From positions 163,799,386 to 163,863,385 of the forward strand of contig JBAIZL010000005.1 of NCBI GenBank assembly GCA_036971475.1: 64,000 bases of DNA. The letters run 5' to 3'. The notes under the pieces are model-generated. The model was given only the letters and a program-made list of their open reading frames with translations, was not told where the DNA came from and made no database searches. The translations under genes and the position numbers were made by a program. This stretch comes from Prosapia bicincta (Eukaryota > Arthropoda > Insecta > Hemiptera > Cercopidae). Shown piece by piece: positions 9,981 through 20,021 of the stretch. Position 1 is the first letter of the stretch. Every line of letters starts with the position of its first letter.

Positions 9981-10678
9981 AGGTAATAAAACAAAGCCAA
10001 AAAATGCGTATTATGAATTTCGATACATATTTCTCAAATGATATGGAATATGATAATATAGATCGCCATGGTCCGCTATTACCGAATTCCATCAGATGTC
10101 TTATTGTAGGACCATCGAACTGTGGAAAAACCAATCTTATGTTTAATTTACTATTTCATCCACGAGCACTTTTTTTTGAAAATATTTATATTTTTTCAAA
10201 GTCAATAAATCAATCCAAATATAAGTTTTTAAGCCGAGTGTTTTCCAAAATACCTGATGTTGGTTACTTTATTTTTACTGAAAATGATGACGTGCCTCAT
10301 CCTAATGAGATTAAATCAAAATCACTTATGATATTCGATGATGTCATGTGTGAACGACAAAATAATATTCGAAACTATTTCGCAATGGGTAGACACAATG
10401 ACATTGATACATTTTATTTATGTCAAACATATAGTCGAATACCAAAACAATTGATACGTGATAATGCTAATTTAGTGGTTTTATTCAGACAAGATGAAAG
10501 AAATTTACGTCATGTGTATAATGATCATGTCAACACAGATATGAAATTTGAAACTTTTAAAGAAATGTGTTCGATGGCCTGGTCTAAAAACCAAAATTCT
10601 TTTCTAGTTTTGGATAAAGAGAGACGTTTAAATAAAGGACGATATCGTATAATGTTTGATGAATTTATAACATTATAG
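9977..10678 (+). CDS. ATP: Polinton packaging ATPase (A32/FtsK-like)
   Basis: 233 aa, beginning at the ATG that overlaps the integrase stop by 4 bp. Walker A is GPSNCGKT at residues 45-52 and Walker B SLMIFDD at 116-122. Downstream, RHNDIDTFYLCQTYSRIP carries the sensor-like Q and T typical of the poxvirus A32 / FtsK-HerA genome-packaging ATPases encoded by Polintons. Length is normal for the family and all motifs look intact. Known role in relatives: pumping the DNA genome into the capsid. Its neighbours (integrase before, DUF8207-like and capsid genes after) match other Polintons. Confidence 0.93.
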   Translation: MKVIKQSQKMRIMNFDTYFSNDMEYDNIDRHGPLLPNSIRCLIVGPSNCGKTNLMFNLLFHPRALFFENIYIFSKSINQSKYKFLSRVFSKIPDVGYFIFTENDDVPHPNEIKSKSLMIFDDVMCERQNNIRNYFAMGRHNDIDTFYLCQTYSRIPKQLIRDNANLVVLFRQDERNLRHVYNDHVNTDMKFETFKEMCSMAWSKNQNSFLVLDKERRLNKGRYRIMFDEFITL

Positions 10679-10692
10679 AGTCAGTAGTAATC

Positions 10693-12087
10693 ATGTCTTT
10701 GTCTAGTTCACTTGGCGAACGTGAAAAAATTGTTTTAGAAATAAAAGATTTAAGAAAACGAATTAAAGAAAAACATCGTGCACTAAAACGAGGTATTATG
10801 GATATGGAAGATCATATAGAGAAAAATATAAAACCCATAATGGAACCGTTGATTAAACCGATAAAAGAATATACTGAAAAATTTCAACCGATAAAAGAAT
10901 ATACTGAAAAATTTCAACCGATAAAAGAATATAGCGAAAATTTAAATTATAAGCCTATAAAAAGTTGGCGAGAGTTGAATGAGAAAACATTGTTGGCCAC
11001 TATACATGAAAAACAAAAGCAGCAAGAAGAGAAAAAACAAAAGCAACAAGAAGAAAAATTAAAAAAGAGAAAAAAGAATTATGAAGCCAATGATAACGAT
11101 GAGAGTTATACTTCTGACGATGATTTTACTGAGGGAAGAACTGCATTTAAACGTTTGACGCCAGCGAAAGGGGAAAAAAGAAAAAACGAAATGATAGGTG
11201 GGAATCGACTGAAAAGACGCCCTCCAACACCTGAAACACCAATGAGCGATGAAGATGCTAATATAAAAAGAATAAACACTGGAAATATGATTGAAAGTGA
11301 AATTCCTGTTAAAAGAAAACCTTTAGACCCCGAAATGTTGATGGACGTAAAAAGCGAATATTCTTCAGATAGCAATATGGAGGAAGAACCAATGGATGTT
11401 AATGTCTATGAGTCACAACCCGCCTTTAGTGAATATGTGAAATCACCTAAAGGCAGACGTCAAGCCATATCATTTATAAAGAACACATTTAAAGGCAAAT
11501 TGTCTACAGAATATTTTTTAAATTTTATAAAGAAACCTAAACAAGTGGATAATGTTTTCGGAGTGCGCATAGAAAATGATAAATGGATGGTTGGTGATAA
11601 AGAGTTAGAAATTGAGGGCGATGATTTGATTATCGATGGTGTTAGGTATGCTGGTACGCGTGGTATTTATGAATTATTATTCATGAGAATGCCTGATGCA
11701 TATATTTATACAGAAGATGATCTCATAAAATATCGAGATATTTTAATAGCAACGAATGCACACAGAGTTAATTATTCGGCGATCGGTAAATTGAAATCAA
11801 ACAAAAGTAATAAATACACGAAAATAATTTCAAAATTATTTCCGCCCCAGAACCCCCGCACTCACATGGATTGGGCGAGCGGAAGCGGCTTGATTTTGAA
11901 AGAATATGAAAAAAATAAACCGTCATATATTTATTGGAATGATCCCAATGAATTATGCGAGCGATTAAAAATACTAATTGCATCACAGTCGGCAGGAAAT
12001 ACGGGGCACAATAATGAAATAATTTCCATAATTGAAGAGTTGAAGGAAGCAGGAATTATTATTAATAAAAATAAAAGTGATTTGTAA
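10693..12087 (+). CDS. DUF8207-domain Maverick protein, 464 aa
   Basis: The N-terminus (about 1-130) is highly charged and helical, probably coiled coil. It contains a tandem 10-residue repeat, PIKEYTEKFQ, near residues 56-76, encoded by an exact 30-bp duplication. A long low-complexity Lys/Glu/Asp middle follows. The C-terminal domain (about 270-420) has the features recalled for DUF8207, a domain common in arthropod Mavericks: an FGVRI...W-x-VGD strand pair, YAGTRGIYELLFMRMPDAYIYT, and a TNA motif. Its role is unknown; position between ATPase and capsid genes suggests a virion-related part. The domain name is from memory; the family link to Mavericks is firm. Confidence 0.85.
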   Translation: MSLSSSLGEREKIVLEIKDLRKRIKEKHRALKRGIMDMEDHIEKNIKPIMEPLIKPIKEYTEKFQPIKEYTEKFQPIKEYSENLNYKPIKSWRELNEKTLLATIHEKQKQQEEKKQKQQEEKLKKRKKNYEANDNDESYTSDDDFTEGRTAFKRLTPAKGEKRKNEMIGGNRLKRRPPTPETPMSDEDANIKRINTGNMIESEIPVKRKPLDPEMLMDVKSEYSSDSNMEEEPMDVNVYESQPAFSEYVKSPKGRRQAISFIKNTFKGKLSTEYFLNFIKKPKQVDNVFGVRIENDKWMVGDKELEIEGDDLIIDGVRYAGTRGIYELLFMRMPDAYIYTEDDLIKYRDILIATNAHRVNYSAIGKLKSNKSNKYTKIISKLFPPQNPRTHMDWASGSGLILKEYEKNKPSYIYWNDPNELCERLKILIASQSAGNTGHNNEIISIIEELKEAGIIINKNKSDL

Positions 12088-12176
12088 AAAAATAAAAAAT
12101 AAAAGTGATTTGTAAAAAAAAAAAAAAAATATTAGTCATTTGTTTTCTATTAGTCCATGTATGAGCATCTCTAAAA

Positions 12177-12584
12177 ATGAGCGTTGATAAATTTGGTCGT
12201 CATTTGCATTCTTCCTATCGACAACACAATAGACGAGGACCTGCTGGAGTGGGGTTTAAAATGACTAAAAGCGGCGACTATGACATGGAGAATAAACGGT
12301 TGACACATTTGAACGAAGCGAAAGATGATGAAGATGCTGTTAATTTTAAAATGTTTAAAGAAAAATACCTAACATTAAAAACATATATCGATGGACACAT
12401 AAATTATATTCGTAATGAAGTGAATGTTATAAGAAAGTATCAGGAAATAATTTTGAATCAAAATAAAAAAATGGAAGCAAAAGAGGCTAGTGAAGGAGAT
12501 ATTGACAATGATTTAGTACCTGAACCGAAAGAAACAATATTCATTACGCCTGCATATGCGATAGGGGGAGGAAGAAGGTTATAA
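12177..12584 (+). CDS. small conserved Maverick protein, 135 aa
   Basis: Begins MSVDKFGRH. It contains GVGFKMTKSGDYDMENKRLT-type sequence (about 25-44), then a DAV motif (about 53-55) and a helical part likely to form a coiled coil (about 60-100). Similar small proteins with GF-x-LT-x-x-GDYD-x-x-NKRL sit in the same place in other arthropod Polintons, between the DUF8207 gene and the PLA2-like gene. Function is not established. Its TAA shares one base with the ATG of the PLA2-like frame (TAATG), so the two were probably read from one transcript. Confidence 0.8.
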   Translation: MSVDKFGRHLHSSYRQHNRRGPAGVGFKMTKSGDYDMENKRLTHLNEAKDDEDAVNFKMFKEKYLTLKTYIDGHINYIRNEVNVIRKYQEIILNQNKKMEAKEASEGDIDNDLVPEPKETIFITPAYAIGGGRRL

Positions 12585-13149
12585 TGACAGGAAAACAGTT
12601 TAGTGTGTATCAAGGAAGCGGTATAGTAAGTTCTTTAACGAGTTAATACCTGGAAAAATTTTAAATCGTGCTATAGATTTATTACCAATAGAATTACACG
12701 TACCAGGATACCAATATTGCGGCCCCGGCACCAGATTGCAAGCAAGATTGAGAAGAGGTGACCCAGGCATTAATAAATTAGATCAAGCCTGTAAAGATCA
12801 CGATATTGCATATTCAAAATATTCGGATTCACATCAACGATCCATTGCCGACGAACAACTAGCTGATAAAGCTTGGCAGCGTGTCACATCAAACGACGCT
12901 AGTTTGGGCGAAAGAGCAACTGCTTACGCAGTTACTAATATTATGAAATTAAAAAATAAATTAGGTGGCGGAGGAAGAAGAAAAGTTAATACAAAGAAAC
13001 GGAGGACAAAAAATAAAAAAACGTGCAAAACTAAAAAAATTCTAACAAAAGTACTTAAACGAATAAAAAAAAGGTGTGCTAATAAAAAGGGTAGAGGCTA
13101 TTATCTGAAACCTTACAAAGGAGGTGACTGTAATAAAAAAAAAAAATAA
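12584..13149 (+). pseudogene. PLA2-like minor capsid protein, frameshifted near its 5' end
   Basis: The ATG at 12584 overlaps the previous stop but its frame ends at 12646 after 20 codons. The rest of the protein continues from about 12630 in another frame that is open from 12604 to 13149. That frame carries a phospholipase A2-like domain of the parvovirus VP1 type: YCGPGT (calcium-loop-like, about 12715), then LDQACKDHDIAYS with catalytic His-Asp at 12799-12804. The C-terminus is strongly basic (Arg/Lys runs), with a glycine-rich hinge. In Polintons this domain occurs in a minor virion protein. A single indel around 12627-12643 explains the break. GTAAGT there resembles a splice donor, but no acceptor was found. 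Either a true lesion or a sequencing error. Confidence 0.85.
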
Positions 13150-13235
13150 TAACATTACCAACAAGAGCGCTATCAAATAAAGATATATATAAATACGCTA
13201 AAAAATAGAACATTCCGAACTTCAGAGGAGTTTTT

Positions 13236-13520
13236 ATGCGTGACAATTTACCTTTACAAATCAAAGAAAATGAACACGGAGTTATAAATTTGGACAGTGT
13301 GCAAGGACGAGGTACCCATTGGGTTGCCTATCGAAAGATAAAACATAAAATTCTTTATTTTGACAGTTTTGGTAATCTACCTCCACCTACAGAAATAATT
13401 CGATATTTTGAAACATCGACAGATAAGGCACCTATTTTCTACAATTACACAAATAAACAAAATTTAAATTCGCACAATTGTGGTCATTTGTGTTTAGCGT
13501 TTTTAACGAATAACATCTAA
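13236..13520 (+). CDS. PRO: adenain-like cysteine protease, N-terminus cut by a stop codon
   Basis: The 94-aa frame from ATG 13236 carries the adenovirus-type maturation protease core: His28 in GTHWVAY, Asp43 in YFDSFG, the oxyanion Gln75 and nucleophile Cys82 in NCGHLC. Directly upstream the same frame continues with family-like sequence (SNKDIYKYAKK, then NIPNFRGVF) but is broken by TAG at 13206-13208. The normal start is therefore separated from the core, and use of Met at 13236 would lose roughly 20-30 residues. In Polintons this enzyme processes capsid proteins during virion maturation. The protease lies just before the penton gene (9-bp gap). Core residues are intact; whether the shortened form is active is unknown. 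Confidence 0.85.
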   Translation: MRDNLPLQIKENEHGVINLDSVQGRGTHWVAYRKIKHKILYFDSFGNLPPPTEIIRYFETSTDKAPIFYNYTNKQNLNSHNCGHLCLAFLTNNI

Positions 13521-13529
13521 ATCACCAAT

Positions 13530-14219
13530 ATGCTCTGTTTAAGCGGCAAAGGCTCAAACATCTCATGTGACATATTTCCGCCTATAGATTTGGCCAATGA
13601 AAAATGGGAAATAGGTTTAATTGATTTTATGTCTTACAACACTATACCAAATATTGAAACAGATGTTAATGATAAATTTTACTATGGCAATAATAAAGTC
13701 ATACAATTGCCTGAGGGATCTTACGAGATAGATAATATAGTTTCGTACTTGAAAGATGCTATTCATGAGGAAAACAAAAATGTTAAGTTCGAGCTAAGTG
13801 GGAATATTAATACATTAAAAACGAAAATATTTTGTTCGAAACCAATTAGATTTGACAAAGCGCACAGCATCGGTCCATTACTGGGATTTAAAGCAGAAGA
13901 ATTGCAAGCAAATACTTGGCACATTTCCGAAAATACTGTAAACATTAATAAAGTGGACGTTATACGAATAGTATGTAATATTGCAAGAGGATCATATAGG
14001 AATGGTATTGAAGGACACATTATTCACGAATTTTATCCAGCCGTTGAACCTGGTTATAAAATTATTGAAAAACCTGTCACAGTAATTTATCTACCTCTGA
14101 ACATAACAGGTCTACTTCATAACATTACAGTACGTCTCGAAGATCAGGACGGGCAACTAATAAATTTGCGAGAAGAATATATAACACTTAGACTTCATTT
14201 GCGCCGAAGTGTTACATAA
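13530..14219 (+). CDS. Polinton minor capsid (penton-like) protein
   Basis: 229 aa, ATG 9 bp after the protease stop. Landmarks of the Polinton single-jelly-roll penton are clear: W-E-IGLIDFMSYNTIPNI (about 26-44), LPEGSYEIDNI (about 62-72), NTLKTKIF near 91, GPLLGF near 113, HEFYPAVEPGYKI (about 163-175) and a C-terminal RLEDQDGQLINLREE-x-ITLRLHLR. Length is normal and no lesion is visible. In the virion this protein should occupy the vertices alongside the major capsid protein encoded just downstream. Confidence 0.92.
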   Translation: MLCLSGKGSNISCDIFPPIDLANEKWEIGLIDFMSYNTIPNIETDVNDKFYYGNNKVIQLPEGSYEIDNIVSYLKDAIHEENKNVKFELSGNINTLKTKIFCSKPIRFDKAHSIGPLLGFKAEELQANTWHISENTVNINKVDVIRIVCNIARGSYRNGIEGHIIHEFYPAVEPGYKIIEKPVTVIYLPLNITGLLHNITVRLEDQDGQLINLREEYITLRLHLRRSVT

Positions 14220-14221
14220 TC

Positions 14222-14383
14222 ATGGTCTTAGTTTTGAATAATAATAATAATACTAATTTCGACAATTTTATTAAACCAGTAGGTCGACGACAGTTGACAG
14301 AACACAAGCTGACAAGGAGGAACAAAGAGTTTTTGGAATCTTTAGGGTATAGTGTGAATAAAAAATATGTTGCGAGTAGATGA
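14222..14383 (+). CDS. 53-aa ORF overlapping the major capsid gene
   Basis: ATG 14222 lies 2 bp after the penton stop. The frame ends at TGA 14381-14383 and overlaps the major capsid start (14367) by 17 bp in another frame. It has an asparagine run encoded by an AAT repeat, then a basic segment containing RRQLTEHKLTRRNKEFLESL and GY. Small basic ORFs with an L-T-x-x-N-x-x-FL-x-SLG-like motif recur between Polinton capsid genes as far as I recall. Function unknown. Overlap on both sides and Maverick-like gene packing favour a real gene. Confidence 0.55.
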   Translation: MVLVLNNNNNTNFDNFIKPVGRRQLTEHKLTRRNKEFLESLGYSVNKKYVASR

Positions 14384-15563
14384 TAAAATTATTTTTGATG
14401 AAACTATTGTCGATTTAGAATATCACACACATCTACCATATGCACAAACAACATATGGCGAGAATGATGAGATTCGCATTCCAGTACATCAACAGAATGT
14501 GTACACTTTGCCTTCTAAAAGTTACATTTATATAGAGGGAGAATTTAAAGCAATAAAAGCGACAGACAATAGTGAAAGTGATGAAATCGAACTTATCAGC
14601 AATGGAATGTCATTTCTTTTTGATGAAATTCGCTATGAAATTTGTGGAACAGAAATTGATCGAGTGAAAAATGTTGGAATAACGACAACAATAAAAAACC
14701 TCTTAACCAACACTGAAGATGAAAAAAATATTTTATTAAATGCTGGGTGGACATTAAATATGGAATCTTTAAAGTGTAAGAAAAATTTTTCGTTTTGTAT
14801 TCCTTTAAAAATGCTACTTGGATTCGCGGACGACTATGTTCACATATTATTAAATGTTAAACAAGAATTAGTATTACTCAGGAGTTCAAACAATTTCAAT
14901 ACGATTATAACAAAAGACGCTAATAATAAAATAGAATTGAAAATTAATAAAATATTTTGGAAAATTCCATATATTCGAGTGGCTGATGATTATAATCTAT
15001 CACTACTAAGAATCACTGATAAGGACCAGCCAATTTCACTAGGATTTCGTCGTTGGACGCTTATCGATAATCCTTCATTACCTGTTTCGAAAAACTCAAC
15101 TTGGACTGTGAAGACAGCATCAAATAGTGAGAAACCTCGTTACGTTATTATTGCATTTCAAACTGATAGGAGAAATGTGAAAAATAGAAATGCTGGACAC
15201 TTTGATTTCTGTGATATTAATAATATTAAACTGTATCTAAACTCACAATATTATCCATACGATAATTTTAATGGAAACAGAGCAATTATATACGACTTTT
15301 TTACAAAATTTCAGTCATCCTATTATCACGGTAGCAGCAATAGACCTGCTATTGATTTTGAAACTTTTTTCGCAAAAACACCATTATTTGTTATAGACTG
15401 TTCACGACAAAATGAAACATTAAAAACCGGTACTATTGATGTGCGCATAGAAATTGAATCAAATGTCAACATACCTGAAAAGACAGCTGCTTATTGTCTC
15501 ATCATCCAGGATGCACTTGTTGAATACACACCTTTATCTGGTCTTGTACGTAAAATATTTTAA
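14367..15563 (+). CDS. MCP: Polinton major capsid protein (double jelly-roll)
   Basis: 398 aa. Recognised by the ordered signature of arthropod Polinton capsids. This includes YHTHLPYAQTTYGENDEIRI (about 18-37), LPSKSYIYIEG (about 49-59), an NGMSFLFDEIRYEICGTEID block (about 76-95), and GFADDY near 152. It continues with a W-x-IPYIRV segment between the two jelly rolls, LGFRRWT, a GHFDFCDINNIKLYLNSQYYPYD block, and a terminal DALVEYTPLSGLVRKI. Length and layout are normal and the frame is intact. It would form the pseudo-hexameric capsid shell. A polyadenylation signal follows at 15584. Confidence 0.95.
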   Translation: MLRVDDKIIFDETIVDLEYHTHLPYAQTTYGENDEIRIPVHQQNVYTLPSKSYIYIEGEFKAIKATDNSESDEIELISNGMSFLFDEIRYEICGTEIDRVKNVGITTTIKNLLTNTEDEKNILLNAGWTLNMESLKCKKNFSFCIPLKMLLGFADDYVHILLNVKQELVLLRSSNNFNTIITKDANNKIELKINKIFWKIPYIRVADDYNLSLLRITDKDQPISLGFRRWTLIDNPSLPVSKNSTWTVKTASNSEKPRYVIIAFQTDRRNVKNRNAGHFDFCDINNIKLYLNSQYYPYDNFNGNRAIIYDFFTKFQSSYYHGSSNRPAIDFETFFAKTPLFVIDCSRQNETLKTGTIDVRIEIESNVNIPEKTAAYCLIIQDALVEYTPLSGLVRKIF

Positions 15564-15583
15564 TGTAATGTAGTCAGAAGAAT

Positions 15584-15589
15584 AATAAA
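15584..15589 (+). terminator. poly(A) signal after the major capsid gene
   Basis: AATAAA 21 bp after the stop codon, followed by a T-rich stretch. Consistent with transcript end. Confidence 0.5.
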
Positions 15590-15836
15590 TTTTTTTTTGT
15601 TAAAATTCAGTGTACATTTTATTGATCTTTAATTCACATTTCATCTGTAATTTTTTAAATAATGGTTGAAAGTACAAAAAAATCACATATAAGAACGACT
15701 TTTAGGAGGGGATACAGCGGATAATATAAATAGATACGCTAACACAAAATGTAGAGTACACACATACGAAGGAAGTGAAGAGTTGCACCTAGTATATATA
15801 TTCAAGAAAATTATTTTAGTTTATAATATTGGAGAT

Positions 15837-16178
15837 ATGGTTGGATACCCGAGATACCCGAGATATAGTACACTTGGAAGCAGGCTGGCATCGTTCAACA
15901 ACACCAGATTTGTATGTCCCCACCCTTATGCTTGGCAATTTGCAGAAGCAGGTTTTTTCTTTCACTCTGCACCTGATGGCGTTATATGCTTTTACTGTGG
16001 TGGTGGTTTAAAGGATTGGGAAGCACATGAATTGCCATGGATTGAACATGGTGGATGGTTTCCGAGGTGCGGCTATTTAAAATCAGTAAAGGGTGAGGAT
16101 TTTGGGGCACGATGTTATGCTTTGCGTTACTTATACCCAATACCAATACACCCAGCAAAGAAGAGGAAACAGGGATAA
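15837..16178 (+). CDS. single-BIR inhibitor-of-apoptosis-like protein
   Basis: First ATG is at 15837, giving 113 aa. A single baculoviral IAP repeat covers about residues 16-85. It has R16-x-x-SF, EAGFFF at 37-42, zinc ligands C51, C54, H71 and C78 in exact C-x2-C-x16-H-x6-C spacing, plus the conserved W61, PW at 67-68 and a KG pair. No RING domain follows; the C-terminus is a short basic tail. BIR proteins of insects and DNA viruses block caspases or pro-apoptotic partners, so a plausible role is keeping the cell alive during element replication. That role is inference, since RING-less single-BIR proteins (survivin-like) can act otherwise. It ends 355 bp from the convergent polymerase gene. 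Confidence 0.92.
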   Translation: MVGYPRYPRYSTLGSRLASFNNTRFVCPHPYAWQFAEAGFFFHSAPDGVICFYCGGGLKDWEAHELPWIEHGGWFPRCGYLKSVKGEDFGARCYALRYLYPIPIHPAKKRKQG

Positions 16179-16533
16179 GCAACGCCTTTATTGTACAAGG
16201 ATAATGTAATATACTATTGTTATACTGTTATGTAACACTTTATGTTCATACAAATATTTTTATAATTCTTTAATAAACAACTATTGACTGACTGTGGTAA
16301 TAAAAGTTTTATTAATACCCTAAGTAACATTTAAACATACAATTGGTATAATGTGGAAAAAAGTCAAGGATAAATAGGAAATAAATGATTTGAACAACTC
16401 ACTTTTTTTAACTATATATTTATTCTATAAACAATTGAAAATGGTTAACAAATAATATTTATTAGTTACAAAAAGTATTAATTATTTTTAATAGTTAACA
16501 AATAATATTTATTCATTACAAAGCATTAGTTAT
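16179..16533. terminator. convergent 3' spacer with poly(A) signals
   Basis: No gene. AATAAA at 16272-16277 ends the plus-strand BIR transcript. The minus-strand polymerase transcript ends in the same AT-rich spacer (TTTATT near 16458). A short repeat (TTAACAAATAATATTTATT) occurs twice, near 16444 and 16495. Confidence 0.5.
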
Positions 16534-19500
16534 TTATTTTTTTTTTTTTAAAGAAAAATGACCATGTGCTAAAGTATTAATTCCATTATCACATATATGC
16601 CTCTTATCATCATCACCACTGAGAGCTAATTTATTTACAGTTATTGTCTGCACAATATGTTTTTTTGATTTGAATGATTTAATATCACTTCTGGTTTTAG
16701 TAAAAACATTTAAGCATTTTTTATAATCATCAAAATTTATATTTCTAAGTGCTGCTTTTGTTATGCCTTTAGCTTTTTTTTCAATACTATTCGCAATTTT
16801 GAAAGTATATAATTTAGCTCTTAGTCCAACAAATTCTGACAACCCAACACCTTTGCATTCGTCTTTAAAACAACCTAATGTTTTTGCATTATCTGTAAAA
16901 TAACCTATATGAGTGTGAGGAAGTTCTGACATATCAAAATGTCTTCTCACCTCTTGATTTTCCTTAATAACTTTATAAAAATTTTCAGTAGAAATTTTAT
17001 AAAATAAACTGTCTGTATCCATATAAAGAAGTTGAATTTTAGAGTTATACAATTCTTTCATAACATCATAATGCATTTCATACATACGTGTTTTACTTAT
17101 TTCCAAAACAGTAAACCCTATATATATTGGTTTGTTAAAATAAATGGATTCTTTTTCTGATTCAATTGCACACAAAGATTCATCATAAATTATTCGATTT
17201 AAGAAGGTAGGTTTCCTAATTAAATAATTTAATTTTTTTTCTGAACTCACAAGTTTCAAATTTTTTCTTTTTCTTATATTTTCAATAGTTTTACCAAACA
17301 TGGCATTAATTACAAATTTGTAAAAATCTTTTTCAAATTCATTTTTAGCATTTTGCCTCTTTTTCGTGTTAAATAAAACATATGGCGATAACCAAGCACT
17401 TTGTCTGAATTGCATAATTCTATGAATTTTTGTAAGTATTAAACCATGTCGCATTGCTTGTTTTAAATTAACATAGTGACAAACGTACTTTTGTTTATCT
17501 TCTAAAGTAGTTAACAATTTTGGTTGTTTACTGCCTGGCGGACATTTGTTTTGTGGTAAAAATGGCAACTCATTATCACAATTATGCAAATTTTGTGGAT
17601 ACATAATATCAACTTCTAAAATATAACCTATGGGAGAATCATCCTCTATAGACAGAACATCAAAAGCCTTTATTTTTTTAACTGACATCCATTTAAACGA
17701 ATCATAAGGCATGAATCTGGTCATGCTCCACCCATATAAATTTGTAGCATCGATATAAGCTAAACAAGAGGAAGGTTTGTCTATATCAAATTCATCTCCC
17801 AATAGATAATTATTAGCTTCTGCATGTCTCGTCACGCATGCAGTTATTCCACCTCTGATACCATTTTCTATGAATAGATATTTATCATAATCGTCAAATA
17901 ATTCTAATTCAATTTTTGTAAATTTTAACATAGCATCAAACGTCAAACCAGGAAGTGTAAAATAATAAGCACAGTCCAATCCATAATTGGATATAGACAA
18001 GTCTCTAAAATTTTCAAAAATATCACTTAACAATAATACATCTATTTTAAGATAGAGATTGCTATATTCCCCTAAATTTCTACATTCAAAATGATTCCAC
18101 ACATCTTGCGCATATTTGTATTCAGCATCTGTGATATGACTAGATTCTAGATTGTTATAAAAATCATTTTTTGTTGGCAACTCAGTATCTTTTAATTTGT
18201 CCCAACAATCTGTATAATTATAAGGATAAACACCTTTTCTTGTTATAAACGGTAAATCATTTACAGAAAAATGTTTATATGTATGTTTGAAGTTGTCTTT
18301 AGGCAAATTATTTGCTAATTTACTAAGACTTGTACTCATAAATTTATAGGTATCTATAAATCGTAATACAATGCCATTAGTTGTGTTTTTTGAAAATGTT
18401 ATATATTTTTCACTAGTGTTTGGTATTACTCGATTTTCGTTTGAGTCACAACCTAATTGTCGTACAATAAAATGACTATCATAATTTGAACTCCCATGAA
18501 TAAATATAGGTAAAAATTTTGATTTTGACGTAATAAATTACAATTATTACACAAGACAGACCTAAATTTACCAGTAATATGACAATGGTCTCTTACTGCT
18601 GGCTTAGTCATAGTAAATTCATCGTTACAAGACTCACATTTAGTAGTTGTTTTAAATTTATATTTCTCATCTTTATTTAATTTCCTCATTGGAATATTTA
18701 TTTTATAAATTTCACCAATAATATTTGCAAGTGATATGAGATATGACATGAAATTTTTGGCTGCATCTAAACCCTGATATATGTATGGATCTGTAGGCAA
18801 TTTTTCTAAAATGTCTGGTGGTAAAGACGATGCATATTCATCAAGAACTAAATATACACCAAATGACATTGGCTCGTGAATATCATTAAGTATTACACGG
18901 TTACTAATCTGTTCATTTATTGGCTTCAACAAACATTCAAAATCTGCGTACACGGCGAAAGGTACTCTAAATTTATAATTAAAATTTTTGAATTTCAAAA
19001 TATTATTTCCTTCTATAGGCATTTTCACTTTTACTGCTTTTGTATTTTCACATGCTTTTAAATGATCTGATAAAAGTGAGTCTTTATTTTTGTCACTATA
19101 ATGTGTTAAACATCTTCTACAAAAAACTAATTTAGCCTTATGTTTATTTAGTTGATTGTTTAATAATCTTGAAAAATGTTTAATATAAGAATAATGTGCA
19201 TGTCCCGACTGGTTTGTCAACATCAATAAATCATAATGTTTTATCTTAATAGTTTTACTAATTCTTAATGGATACACTTCATTATCTTTATTTAAACCAT
19301 ATACATTAATACTTATACCTGAATTATTTTTTTCAAATTTACTAATCTGCTTTAAAGGTGTTGGAAAGTCAATACCTTGTAAATTAAACATATCCATAAT
19401 TTTAAAATATCTCTTGTTAATTACAGTAAGATTTTTTACATCAGTTTTAATATGTGGAACGAGAAGTGACCACAAAAAACATTTATCGTCATGAAAATTT

Positions 19501-20021
19501 TCAGGATTAATTACAGCTTTCTTATTTTGTATACATTTTGGTAAAGGTATGAATGAACTTCCACCTAACGGATTGTATCTACTAAAACGAATTATAATTC
19601 CATCAATTTTATCCAAAGACCAACCACTTCCTTTACCCAAATATTCCGACTCTTCGGTACATAATTTTCTAAATAAAACATCTAAAATATCTGAAAAATC
19701 TGAATCTTCGGAAACACTAGTATTTTTTGTTTTAAAATAACGCAATTGCTTTTCTTGGGTTAAAAATTTTACATAAGAAGCTTCTACAAGTATATTAAAT
19801 TTTAACATATTGTAAGTGGATAATAAATCTACAATTAGTCGTATCATTTTTTGTTTAGTACGTCTCAACAACAAACACACATCTCTAACAGTTGACGTAT
19901 TTTCTAAGTAAAATGTTTTTAATCTGCCTCTAAAGGCGTGATTCCTTTCTAAAAATTCATCATCGTTTTCGATATCATCGTCACTATCAACATCCATTTG
20001 TTCAACGGAGCTTACGTCCAT
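16534..20021 (-). pseudogene. POLB: protein-primed family B DNA polymerase, split by one frameshift
   Basis: Two minus-strand frames together span the Polinton polymerase. The upstream frame (20021-18453, 522 aa) has an acidic N-terminus, then exonuclease motif I (YADFECLLKP, D360/E362). A Cys/His cluster follows (C-x2-C near 462, DHCHITG near 478, C-x2-C near 491). The downstream frame runs 18339-16534 from its first Met (601 aa), and is open further upstream. It has an exonuclease III-type YLKID (about 96-100), polymerase motif A YIDATNLYGW (195-204), motif B KFVINAMFGK (341-350) and motif C YMDTDS (439-444). The frames must shift by one base near 18515-18535, in an A/T-run region. Apart from this break, all catalytic motifs are intact. 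Known role in the class: protein-primed replication of the linear element. Confidence 0.93.

Noticed and set aside
12627..12632. GTAAGT as a splice donor in the PLA2-like gene
   Set aside because: No convincing acceptor restores the frame nearby, and neighbouring Maverick genes have no introns; a one-base indel is simpler.
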